DNA from: an uncultured Flavobacteriaceae bacterium
GTDB taxonomy: Bacteria > Bacteroidota > Bacteroidia > Flavobacteriales > Flavobacteriaceae
Direction: 5' to 3'
DNA: 5,481 nucleotides
NCBI GenBank assembly: GCA_947311745.1
Contig: CAMZLT010000208.1
Span: 1-5,481 of the forward strand
In this document: positions 1-5,481 of the stretch, piece by piece
Numbering within the stretch: position 1 is the first letter of the stretch
Layout of the letters: each line of letters begins with the position of its first letter
Position numbers and translations under genes: made by a program
The notes under the pieces: model-generated
Told to the model about the DNA's origin: nothing
Seen by the model: the letters and a program-made list of their open reading frames with translations, nothing else
Database searches by the model: none

Positions 1-213
1 AAACCGTTAGATTTGATAGAACGAATAATAAAAGCAAGTTCTAATGAAGGAGATTTAGTAATGGATATGTTTTTAGGAAGTGGTACAACAGCCGTAGCAT
101 GTGAAAAATTAAATAGAAGTTTTATAGGAACAGAATTAAATAAAGAATTTTATAATTTATCCCTAAAAAAAACAGCAAATGAATGTAAATCTAAAATCAA
201 TATTGGATATTGA
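1..213 (+). CDS. Site-specific DNA methyltransferase, C-terminal part (5' truncated by window edge)
   Basis: The visible 70 residues are the C-terminal end of an AdoMet-dependent DNA methyltransferase of the amino-methylating (N6-adenine or N4-cytosine) group. The segment begins with KPLDLIERII, the usual lead-in after a TQKP-type element. It continues through EGDLVMDMFLGSGTT, which is motif I (FxGxG at visible residues 24-28) and binds AdoMet, and then FIGTELNKEFY, which resembles the acidic strand after motif I. Motif I lies close to the C-terminus, so the catalytic DPPY/DPPF motif (IV) must lie upstream, outside the window. That order is typical of the beta class. The usual DPF before GSGTT is DMF here, a mild deviation. 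The gene overlaps the downstream nuclease gene by 35 bases, so it is most simply the protective methylase of a Type II restriction-modification pair. Target base and recognition site cannot be told. An orphan methylase is less likely given the neighbour. Confidence 0.9.
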   Translation, partial: KPLDLIERIIKASSNEGDLVMDMFLGSGTTAVACEKLNRSFIGTELNKEFYNLSLKKTANECKSKINIGY

Positions 214-1459
214 TCAACATAATAATTTTTTAAAATATATTGTTGAACGCATTCAAAAGGACACTTATAGAGGGGTGCATATTTCTCAACATAATAGATA
301 TGATTTAGATTATGTAATAAAGCTTATTGAATCTATTTATAAATTTGCGGAAAATGATTTTTTTGAAATACCTCGTGGTGATTATAGTGAAAGAGAAAAA
401 ACAAAAAAATACGATATTCAAAATTATCCAATTTTTAAAAATATTGTAGATGAAATTAAAAAACACGAAGGAAAAGGCTCGTACAATTCTATAAAAAAAA
501 ATTTTTTTGTTGATTTTCATCGAATGGGAATTATAAAAAGATATGATAAAAATTTTAATCAAACAGATCCATTTAAAAGGCAAATAGTTTATCATGCAAA
601 ACTTTCAAATAGAGCGATTAAGTTATTAAATGCAGAAACTATTTTTGAAAAATACCGATTTTTTACTGATTTTTTGGATATTTTATTTAAAAAACACTTA
701 AGTGGTTTGGCTGATTTAATTTATAATAGTAATTATAAAGAGAGCCAAATTTCTGTATATGAATTTATGTTTATTTTATCAGATACTCAACTGAGTAATG
801 TTGAAAAAGTAAAATTATTAAATGATTTTAATTCGTTAAAAAAATATCAAAAAGAACGTTTAATATCTTTATTGAGAAGCTATGCAAATCCAAATAATTT
901 TCAAGGAGAAAAGACAGATAAACGCGATTTTCATAATTGGATAAACGAATCCCAACAAATTTTATCTTTAATGAAGCAAACTAGCTATTTTCAGGTAGAT
1001 AGTGAAAATAAATATTTTACGTTAAATATAGGTAATTTAGGTATTTACTCTAAAAATATAATCGTGCGTAGCCAATCAGTAAAAAAAGAATATTTTAAGC
1101 TTCATAACTTTGAAAAAAAGAACGATTTTGAATTACATCATATAATACCAATTTCAAAATCAAGAAATAAAAGAGAAGTAAAAGATTTAGATAATGTGAA
1201 AAATCTAATCTATTTACATAAAGATAAACACAAGGAAATAACAGTTAAAAACAATAAAAATGTTTATCTTTTTATAAATAAAAATGAAGTTATTTTTTGC
1301 GATTTTGAATTAAATAAAATTTGTTCAAAAAATAATTTTGATAGTTTATATTCTAGCAAAGATTCGATAACTAAAATGTTAGATGAATACAATAAAATGA
1401 TGCTAAAAAAAATATATGATTATGATTATACGCTTAACTGTAAAGAATATTGTGTGTAA
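179..1459 (+). CDS. HNH-family restriction endonuclease (putative Type II/IIS partner of the upstream methyltransferase)
   Basis: This is a complete 426-residue protein. Its clearest feature is a C-terminal HNH (beta-beta-alpha metal) nuclease motif. ELHHIIP places the paired histidines at 320-321, followed by N342 in LDNVKNLIYLH and H351 in KDKHKEIT. These are the general-base, structural and metal-binding positions expected of a single-metal HNH enzyme. Residues 1 to about 310 match no family I can name. The stretch near 100-125 (GKGSYNSIKKNFFVDFHRMG, then basic and aromatic residues) could be a winged-helix DNA-contact element, but that is inference. An N-terminal recognition part with a C-terminal HNH domain is the layout known for the Type IIS enzyme MnlI, so a Type IIS enzyme is plausible. 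The ATG at 179 lies inside the methyltransferase gene, which suggests translational coupling. No strong Shine-Dalgarno sequence is visible, as is usual in Bacteroidota. GC is visibly lower than in the genes at 3261-5481. Nuclease assignment is firm; target is unknown. Confidence 0.85.
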   Translation: MNVNLKSILDIDQHNNFLKYIVERIQKDTYRGVHISQHNRYDLDYVIKLIESIYKFAENDFFEIPRGDYSEREKTKKYDIQNYPIFKNIVDEIKKHEGKGSYNSIKKNFFVDFHRMGIIKRYDKNFNQTDPFKRQIVYHAKLSNRAIKLLNAETIFEKYRFFTDFLDILFKKHLSGLADLIYNSNYKESQISVYEFMFILSDTQLSNVEKVKLLNDFNSLKKYQKERLISLLRSYANPNNFQGEKTDKRDFHNWINESQQILSLMKQTSYFQVDSENKYFTLNIGNLGIYSKNIIVRSQSVKKEYFKLHNFEKKNDFELHHIIPISKSRNKREVKDLDNVKNLIYLHKDKHKEITVKNNKNVYLFINKNEVIFCDFELNKICSKNNFDSLYSSKDSITKMLDEYNKMMLKKIYDYDYTLNCKEYCV

Positions 1460-1484
1460 TATTTATGATTTGAAAAGTAGGATA

Positions 1485-3140
1485 TCACACTCCCAACAAT
1501 TCACGAGCGTGTAAAATAGCAGATTCTGAAGGTTTTTTTCCGTCTAGCATTTCGGCAATTTCAAAGATGCGTTCCTCTTGATTAAGTTGTTTTATGTTTG
1601 TTTCTACAGAATTATTTATTTCTGTTTTAAACACTTTATAATGTTGCTGTCCTTTAGCTGCAATTTGTGGTAAATGTGTAATGGAAATTACTTGCATATT
1701 AGCACTCATTTCGGTTAAGATACTTGCAATTCTATTGGAAACTTCACCCGAAACTCCTGTGTCAATTTCATCAAAAATTATGGTTGGTAATTTACTGTAT
1801 TTTGATAAAATAGTTTTAATAGCAAGCATTATTCTTGACATTTCACCACCAGAAGGGCCTTTTTTTATCGAAATAAAATCACTTCCTTTATTTATGGAAA
1901 TTAAAAACTCTAAATTATCTTTACCATTATATTGAAAGACTTCTTTTTTTGTTAATTCGATTTTTATGGCAACATTAGGCATTTCTAATTTATTGAGGAG
2001 TATTTCTAATTGCTTGGTAAATTTTGGGATAGCTTTTTCACGATTTAAACGAATTATATCTGCTAGTTTGTTTAATTGAGCTGTTACCTTTGCAATTTCC
2101 TCTTTTTTGTTTTGTACAATAGAGTCCGCATTGGTAACTTCCTGTAATTTGGAGTCTAATTTATTTTTAATTTCGTTTAATTCTGCAATGCTTTCTACAT
2201 GATGTTTTTTTTGCAAAGAGTAGAGTAGTTGTAGGCGATCGTTCATTTTTTCAATCTCTAACGGATTAAAATCAATGTTTTCATCTTGTTTTTCTAATTC
2301 GAATAAAATATCGTCTAACTCAATTTTTGTGCTTTCTAAACGGTTTAATAAATTACTATATGCTTCCGAAAAAGAAGCAATTTTAGCAAGATTATTTTTA
2401 CTGATATGTAGCAAATCTAAAATGCCAGTTTCCTCATTACTCAATACGGAAATCGCTTCACTAAGATTTAATTTTATAGCCTCAACATTATTTAATTTAT
2501 CTACATTTTGTTCTAATTCGGTTTGTTCATTTTCTGTAAAATTCGCTTTCTCTAGTTCCTCAAACAAATGTAAATTGTACTCGTATTGTTGCTTAGCATT
2601 TTCTTGATCGGATTGAATTTCGTGTAATTCCTTTTGTAATTTTTTATAAATTTCTAAGCCACGAGAAAAGGACTCTAAATATTTAGTGTTTTTCGCTAAA
2701 GCATCAAGAATATAAAATTGGTATTTTTTATCGGCAAGTAAAAGTGTTTGATGTTGCGAATGAATATCAATTAAATGCGTACTTAATTCCGTTAAGGTAC
2801 TTAGGTTTATTGGTGTGTCGTTAATGAAAGCTCTGGATTTTCCGCTTGGTAAAATCTCTCTGCGAATGATGGTTTCCAACTCAAAATCTATATCATTTTG
2901 TTTGAAAAATTTTTCAAGACGATATGCTTTGATGTTAAAAACAGCTTCAATAATACATTTTTGTTCTTTATTTTTTAACGAAGTAAGATCTGCACGTTTG
3001 CCTAAAACCAAAGATAATGCTCCGAGTAAAATGGACTTACCAGCACCAGTTTCACCTGTGATAATGGATAAACCATTGGTGAAATCTACGGCTAGATTTT
3101 CAATTAATGCGTAATTTTTTATGCGTAAATGTTGTAGCAT
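1485..3140 (-). CDS. recN: DNA repair protein RecN
   Basis: RecN is a cytoplasmic SMC-like ATPase that acts early in recombinational repair of double-strand breaks, tethering DNA and cooperating with RecA. The 551 residues match the usual family length of about 550-560. The N-terminus (MLQHLRIKNYALIENLAVDF) is characteristic, and Walker A is GETGAGKS at 29-36. The middle, roughly 150-370, is rich in Glu, Lys, Leu and Gln in the manner of an antiparallel coiled coil. The C-terminal lobe carries the ABC signature SGGE at 430-433, Walker B FDEIDTG at 456-462 with catalytic E458, and the H-loop histidine H489 in THLPQIAAKG. All ATPase residues are intact. The start is well fixed because an in-frame TAG lies immediately upstream of the ATG at 3138-3140. 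The gene is convergent with the nuclease gene (25-base gap, no hairpin seen) and divergent from deoC. A -7 element 23 bases upstream suggests its own promoter. I see no LexA-type box. Confidence 0.98.
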   Translation of the reverse strand: MLQHLRIKNYALIENLAVDFTNGLSIITGETGAGKSILLGALSLVLGKRADLTSLKNKEQKCIIEAVFNIKAYRLEKFFKQNDIDFELETIIRREILPSGKSRAFINDTPINLSTLTELSTHLIDIHSQHQTLLLADKKYQFYILDALAKNTKYLESFSRGLEIYKKLQKELHEIQSDQENAKQQYEYNLHLFEELEKANFTENEQTELEQNVDKLNNVEAIKLNLSEAISVLSNEETGILDLLHISKNNLAKIASFSEAYSNLLNRLESTKIELDDILFELEKQDENIDFNPLEIEKMNDRLQLLYSLQKKHHVESIAELNEIKNKLDSKLQEVTNADSIVQNKKEEIAKVTAQLNKLADIIRLNREKAIPKFTKQLEILLNKLEMPNVAIKIELTKKEVFQYNGKDNLEFLISINKGSDFISIKKGPSGGEMSRIMLAIKTILSKYSKLPTIIFDEIDTGVSGEVSNRIASILTEMSANMQVISITHLPQIAAKGQQHYKVFKTEINNSVETNIKQLNQEERIFEIAEMLDGKKPSESAILHARELLGV

Positions 3141-3163
3141 CTATCTTGTCATTTTTTAAATAA

Positions 3164-3171
3164 CAAAATTA
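3164..3171 (-). promoter_or_regulatory. Candidate Bacteroidota -7 promoter element for recN
   Basis: Read on the minus strand these eight bases are TAATTTTG, an exact match to the Bacteroidota primary-sigma -7 consensus TAnnTTTG. It lies 23 bases upstream of the recN ATG, leaving a short leader. No convincing TTG-type -33 element is present at the expected distance, and in such AT-rich DNA the octamer could occur by chance. The position in the divergent intergenic region, in the correct orientation, is the main support. Confidence 0.45.
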
Positions 3172-3231
3172 CGATAAAAAATTAGATTCTCTTTTTTTTA
3201 ATTACGAAATACGATGTATTCAAATAAAATG

Positions 3232-3239
3232 TATCTTTG
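3232..3239 (+). promoter_or_regulatory. Candidate Bacteroidota -7 promoter element for the deoC operon
   Basis: TATCTTTG matches the consensus TAnnTTTG exactly and sits 21 bases before the ATG at 3261, so transcription would begin a few bases further on and give a very short A-rich leader. The -33 TTG is not evident at the usual spacing. The element also decides the deoC start: a TTG at 3237 is in frame but falls inside this promoter box and so would lie upstream of the transcript start. The promoter would serve all three + strand genes that follow, since no gap large enough for another promoter separates them. Confidence 0.55.
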
Positions 3240-3260
3240 CCTGTAAAATTGAAAAAAATA

Positions 3261-4004
3261 ATGCAAGTAAACAAACATTTAGATTCTACCTATTTAAAAA
3301 CTGCCGAACAGGCAGGAATTTCAAAACAAGAAACCAAAGAAAAAGTACTTCAATTAATTGATGAAGCCATAGATAATAATTTTATTTTGGTAATGATTCG
3401 TCCTGAATTTGTTAAAATGGCAAAAAAACGAATTTTAGATGCTAAAGCAAATGTACAAGTAGGTACGGTAATTGGTTTTCACGAAGGAACGTATTCCGTT
3501 AGCGAAAAACTCGCACAAGCAAGCCAAGCAATTGCTGATAATGTAGATGAGCTAGATTATGTTATAAACTACCAAGCCTTTAAAAATGGAAATTTGGATT
3601 TAGTTAAAAATGAAGTGCTTAAAGGAACAAAACTAGGATTAGAAAACAATAAAATTGTAAAATGGATTATTGAAGTCGCAGCTTTAAACGACATACAAAT
3701 TGCCGAAATATCTAAGCTAATACGTGATATTGTTTTAGAAAATTTTGATGAATCTACATACAAAAACGTTTTTGTAAAATCCTCAACAGGTTTTTATAAA
3801 CCAACCGATGGCAAACCTGCAGGAGCAACTTTTGAAGCGATGCAAATAATTGTAGAAAATTCAAAGCCATTGTCAGCCAAAGCAGCAGGAGGAGTTAAAA
3901 CCTATCAAGATGCTGTGAAAATGATTGAAATGGGTGTTTCTAGAATTGGAACTTCCTCAGCATTAAAAATAATTAAAGGACAAGTAAATACCAATTCGTA
4001 CTAA
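3261..4004 (+). CDS. deoC: Deoxyribose-phosphate aldolase (class I)
   Basis: DeoC cleaves 2-deoxy-D-ribose 5-phosphate to glyceraldehyde 3-phosphate and acetaldehyde in the cytoplasm. It lets the cell use deoxynucleosides as carbon source. From the ATG at 3261 the protein has 247 residues, a normal length for this TIM-barrel family. The Schiff-base lysine is K173 in FVKSSTGF. The second active-site lysine is K207 in SAKAAGGVKT, and the helping aspartate is D99 in DELDYVINY. GTSSAL near the C-terminus fits the phosphate-binding end of the barrel. An in-frame TTG eight codons upstream is rejected as the start because it overlaps the probable -7 promoter box. The region before ATG is A-rich, without a clear Shine-Dalgarno sequence. 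The stop codon shares one base with the next gene's ATG, so the two are probably translationally coupled. No other deo genes are visible here. Confidence 0.96.
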   Translation: MQVNKHLDSTYLKTAEQAGISKQETKEKVLQLIDEAIDNNFILVMIRPEFVKMAKKRILDAKANVQVGTVIGFHEGTYSVSEKLAQASQAIADNVDELDYVINYQAFKNGNLDLVKNEVLKGTKLGLENNKIVKWIIEVAALNDIQIAEISKLIRDIVLENFDESTYKNVFVKSSTGFYKPTDGKPAGATFEAMQIIVENSKPLSAKAAGGVKTYQDAVKMIEMGVSRIGTSSALKIIKGQVNTNSY

Positions 4005-4579
4005 TGTATACTGATTTTTTTGCACACGAAACCGCAGTAATTGACGCAAATTGTTCCATAGGAAAGGATACAAAAATTTGGCATTTTTCACATATTATGT
4101 CTAATAGTATCATTGGTGAAAATTGCAATATTGGTCAAAATGTGGTGATTTCACCAAAAGTTGTTTTGGGTAATAATGTAAAAGTACAAAATAACGTTTC
4201 CATTTATACAGGAGTTATCTGTAAAGACGATGTTTTTTTAGGACCTTCGATGGTTTTTACCAATGTTATTAATCCACGAAGTGCTATTATTCGCAAAGAT
4301 GAATATCGCGAAACTATTGTAGAAAAAGGAGCAAGTATCGGAGCTAATGCAACCATAGTTTGTGGTAATCCGATAGGTAAATATGCCTTTATCGGAGCAG
4401 GGGCAGTGGTAACCAAAGAGGTTTTAGCTTTTGCTTTAGTTGTAGGAAATCCAGCAAAACAAATTGGTTGGATTAGCGAGTACGGACATCGTTTAGATTT
4501 CGATAAAAACGGAATGGCAATTTGTAAAGAAAGTAACGAAAAATACCAATTACAAAACGGATTGGTTAGTAAAATGTAA
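4004..4579 (+). CDS. WbpD/WlbB-type UDP-sugar N-acetyltransferase (left-handed beta-helix)
   Basis: The 191 residues form a hexapeptide-repeat acetyltransferase very like WbpD and WlbB. Those enzymes transfer acetyl from acetyl-CoA to the 3-amino group of UDP-2-acetamido-3-amino-2,3-dideoxy-D-glucuronate, a precursor of di-N-acetylated uronic acid in O-antigen and other surface glycans. Hexapeptide repeats run from about residue 12 to 150 (for example IGENCNIGQNVVI, and IGANATIVCGNPIG at 112-125). Family-specific blocks are GPSMVFTNV at 80-88, NPRS at 90-93, IGAGAVVTKEV at 130-140 and VGNPAKQIGWISEYG at 147-161. A short C-terminal tail (GMAICKES, then YQLQNGLV) also matches this subfamily. 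The ATG overlaps the deoC stop by one base and the stop lies three bases before the next gene, so it sits in the middle of an operon. The companion WbpA, WbpB and WbpE-type enzymes are not in the window, so the exact UDP-sugar substrate is inferred from the family. Confidence 0.87.
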   Translation: MYTDFFAHETAVIDANCSIGKDTKIWHFSHIMSNSIIGENCNIGQNVVISPKVVLGNNVKVQNNVSIYTGVICKDDVFLGPSMVFTNVINPRSAIIRKDEYRETIVEKGASIGANATIVCGNPIGKYAFIGAGAVVTKEVLAFALVVGNPAKQIGWISEYGHRLDFDKNGMAICKESNEKYQLQNGLVSKM

Positions 4580-4582
4580 AAA

Positions 4583-5481
4583 ATGAAAAAGCGTAGTATA
4601 GTATTAATAATGTTGTGTATTACAATTTTCGGTTTTGCACAAGCCGAAAAAACACCACTTTTCGATTCGTGTAAACAAGAAGTAATAAGTGAACAAGAAG
4701 CCTGTTTTTTAAGTACTTTAAAAGAAAAAGTAGAAACAAATTTCCAACTTCCTGAAAAGGTTAAATCTACTGATTTTAAAGGTGTTGTAAAAATTATGTT
4801 TAACGTAACAACCAAAGGTGAATTTCATGTTATCTATGTAAATTCGCCATATAAAGAGTTAGAAGTAGAAATAAAACGTGTTTTTGAAAACTTACCAAAA
4901 GTACAACCAGCAACGTATAATGCTCGTGCAATTGAAAAACAATATATGTTTCCGTTAGGCATTCCTATTGGCTATCAGCCAGAAAATGTTGTTAAAACGG
5001 AAGTAGTTTCCGATAATTCAACCAATTTAGAAATCCAAAACCAACAAAATAAAGAAAATATAGTAACAACTTTGGATAATAAAGCGTTATTTCCAGAGCA
5101 TAAAAGCCAATTATTTATTCCGTTTACACACGAAGCATATGACGAATTTCAGTTACATATGAATAACGGAAATAATGCACATACAGCTGTTAAACCATAC
5201 CTTTTTAGTGAAGTTTCAAACTATGTAGATTTAGATGCAAAAAAAACGGCTTTATTAAAAAACACCAATTCATGGTTTGGAAAAAAACTGTGGAACGAAC
5301 ATTTTTTTATGGTTAATGGTTTAGAGGGAAAAGCTAAAATTCCGTATTGGTTTACTATTGATCCTGTATTAGACTTGCAATTAGGCAAGGATGCTAATTC
5401 CGATATAAGCTATACGTTTAACAATACCAGAGCTATAAATGTACAAGGAGGAATTGGTGATAAATTTAATTTTTCAGCTTC
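4583..5481 (+). CDS. RemB-like secreted gliding-motility/cell-surface protein, N-terminal part (3' truncated by window edge)
   Basis: The frame is open from ATG at 4583 to the window end (299 complete codons, no stop). The N-terminus is a classical signal peptide: MKKR, a hydrophobic core, and a probable cleavage after FAQA (residue 21). No lipobox is seen. Residues of about 45-128 resemble a TonB C-terminal fold, with a strand FKGVVKIMFNVTTKGEF, a helix ending in VFENLPKVQPA, and a final strand before PLGIPIGY. C30 and C41 lie just before it. A polar Asn/Gln-rich linker (about 140-165) follows. After it come blocks I associate from memory with flavobacterial RemB: IPFTHEAYDEF near 179, NSWFGKKLWNE at 229-239, YWFTIDPVLDLQLGKD at 255-270 and NNTRAINVQGGIG at 280-292. 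The last part has alternating, barrel-like strands. RemB of Flavobacterium johnsoniae is involved in gliding; its molecular role is unclear. Start is three bases after the acetyltransferase stop. The RemB name is moderately sure; secretion is firm. Confidence 0.72.
   Translation, partial: MKKRSIVLIMLCITIFGFAQAEKTPLFDSCKQEVISEQEACFLSTLKEKVETNFQLPEKVKSTDFKGVVKIMFNVTTKGEFHVIYVNSPYKELEVEIKRVFENLPKVQPATYNARAIEKQYMFPLGIPIGYQPENVVKTEVVSDNSTNLEIQNQQNKENIVTTLDNKALFPEHKSQLFIPFTHEAYDEFQLHMNNGNNAHTAVKPYLFSEVSNYVDLDAKKTALLKNTNSWFGKKLWNEHFFMVNGLEGKAKIPYWFTIDPVLDLQLGKDANSDISYTFNNTRAINVQGGIGDKFNFSA

Noticed and set aside
305..595. 96-residue minus-strand frame rich in Phe, Ile and Lys
   Set aside because: It is antisense to the nuclease gene. 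The apparent membrane-like composition comes from reading AT-rich codons in reverse.
1..1459. A multi-gene novel defence system instead of restriction-modification
   Set aside because: Only a methyltransferase end and an HNH nuclease are visible, which the ordinary Type II arrangement explains fully. RecN next door is the housekeeping repair protein with normal length and motifs, not a defence component.
1460..1484. Possible bidirectional terminator between the convergent nuclease gene and recN
   Set aside because: The 25 bases contain no inverted repeat long enough for a stem and no T-run after one.
2275..3114. Plus-strand open frames of about 100 residues opposite recN (2275-2607 and 2815-3114)
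   Set aside because: The minus-strand reading gives an intact RecN with all ATPase motifs. These frames are Ser/Leu/Phe-rich reverse shadows of it.
3237..3260. In-frame TTG start adding eight residues to deoC
   Set aside because: The TTG lies within the TATCTTTG -7 box, so it should not be transcribed, and the extra residues are not part of the aldolase fold. The ATG at 3261 is preferred.
4204..4815. 203-residue open frame on the minus strand
   Set aside because: It lies wholly antisense to the acetyltransferase and the RemB-like gene, both of which have convincing protein motifs. Its translation is hydrophobic and low in information, as expected of a shadow frame.

Overview
The window looks like chromosome from a member of the Bacteroidota, most likely the family Flavobacteriaceae. 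It is strongly AT-rich. The divergent intergenic region carries two matches to the Bacteroidota -7 promoter element TAnnTTTG. The last gene encodes a secreted protein resembling the flavobacterial gliding protein RemB. No RNA gene, CRISPR array, insertion sequence or terminator hairpin was seen, and no gene-free stretch exceeds about 120 bases.

Positions 1-1459 (+ strand) hold the end of a restriction-modification cassette. The C-terminal 70 residues of a site-specific DNA methyltransferase, carrying the AdoMet-binding motif I, overlap by 35 bases with a complete 426-residue protein that ends in an HNH nuclease domain. The layout fits a Type II, possibly Type IIS, system. The recognition sequence cannot be read from what is visible. 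This is the accessory part of the window and has the lowest GC.

Positions 1485-3140 (- strand) hold a complete recN, the SMC-like ATPase of double-strand-break repair, convergent with the nuclease gene and 25 bases from it. A 120-base region (3141-3260) separates recN from the divergent deoC and holds a -7 element for each direction.

Positions 3261-5481 (+ strand) form a tight three-gene operon. It contains deoC (deoxyribose-phosphate aldolase), a WbpD/WlbB-type hexapeptide-repeat sugar N-acetyltransferase overlapping deoC by one base, and, three bases further on, the 5' part of a RemB-like gene that runs off the window. The operon joins a deoxynucleoside-salvage enzyme, a surface-polysaccharide precursor enzyme and a probable gliding/cell-surface protein.

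I found no clear case for a wholly new system. The points most worth checking are the overlapping methyltransferase/nuclease genes, where loss of one base in an A8 tract would fuse the two frames, the unassigned specificity domain of the nuclease, and the unusual pairing of a WbpD-type acetyltransferase with a RemB-like protein.
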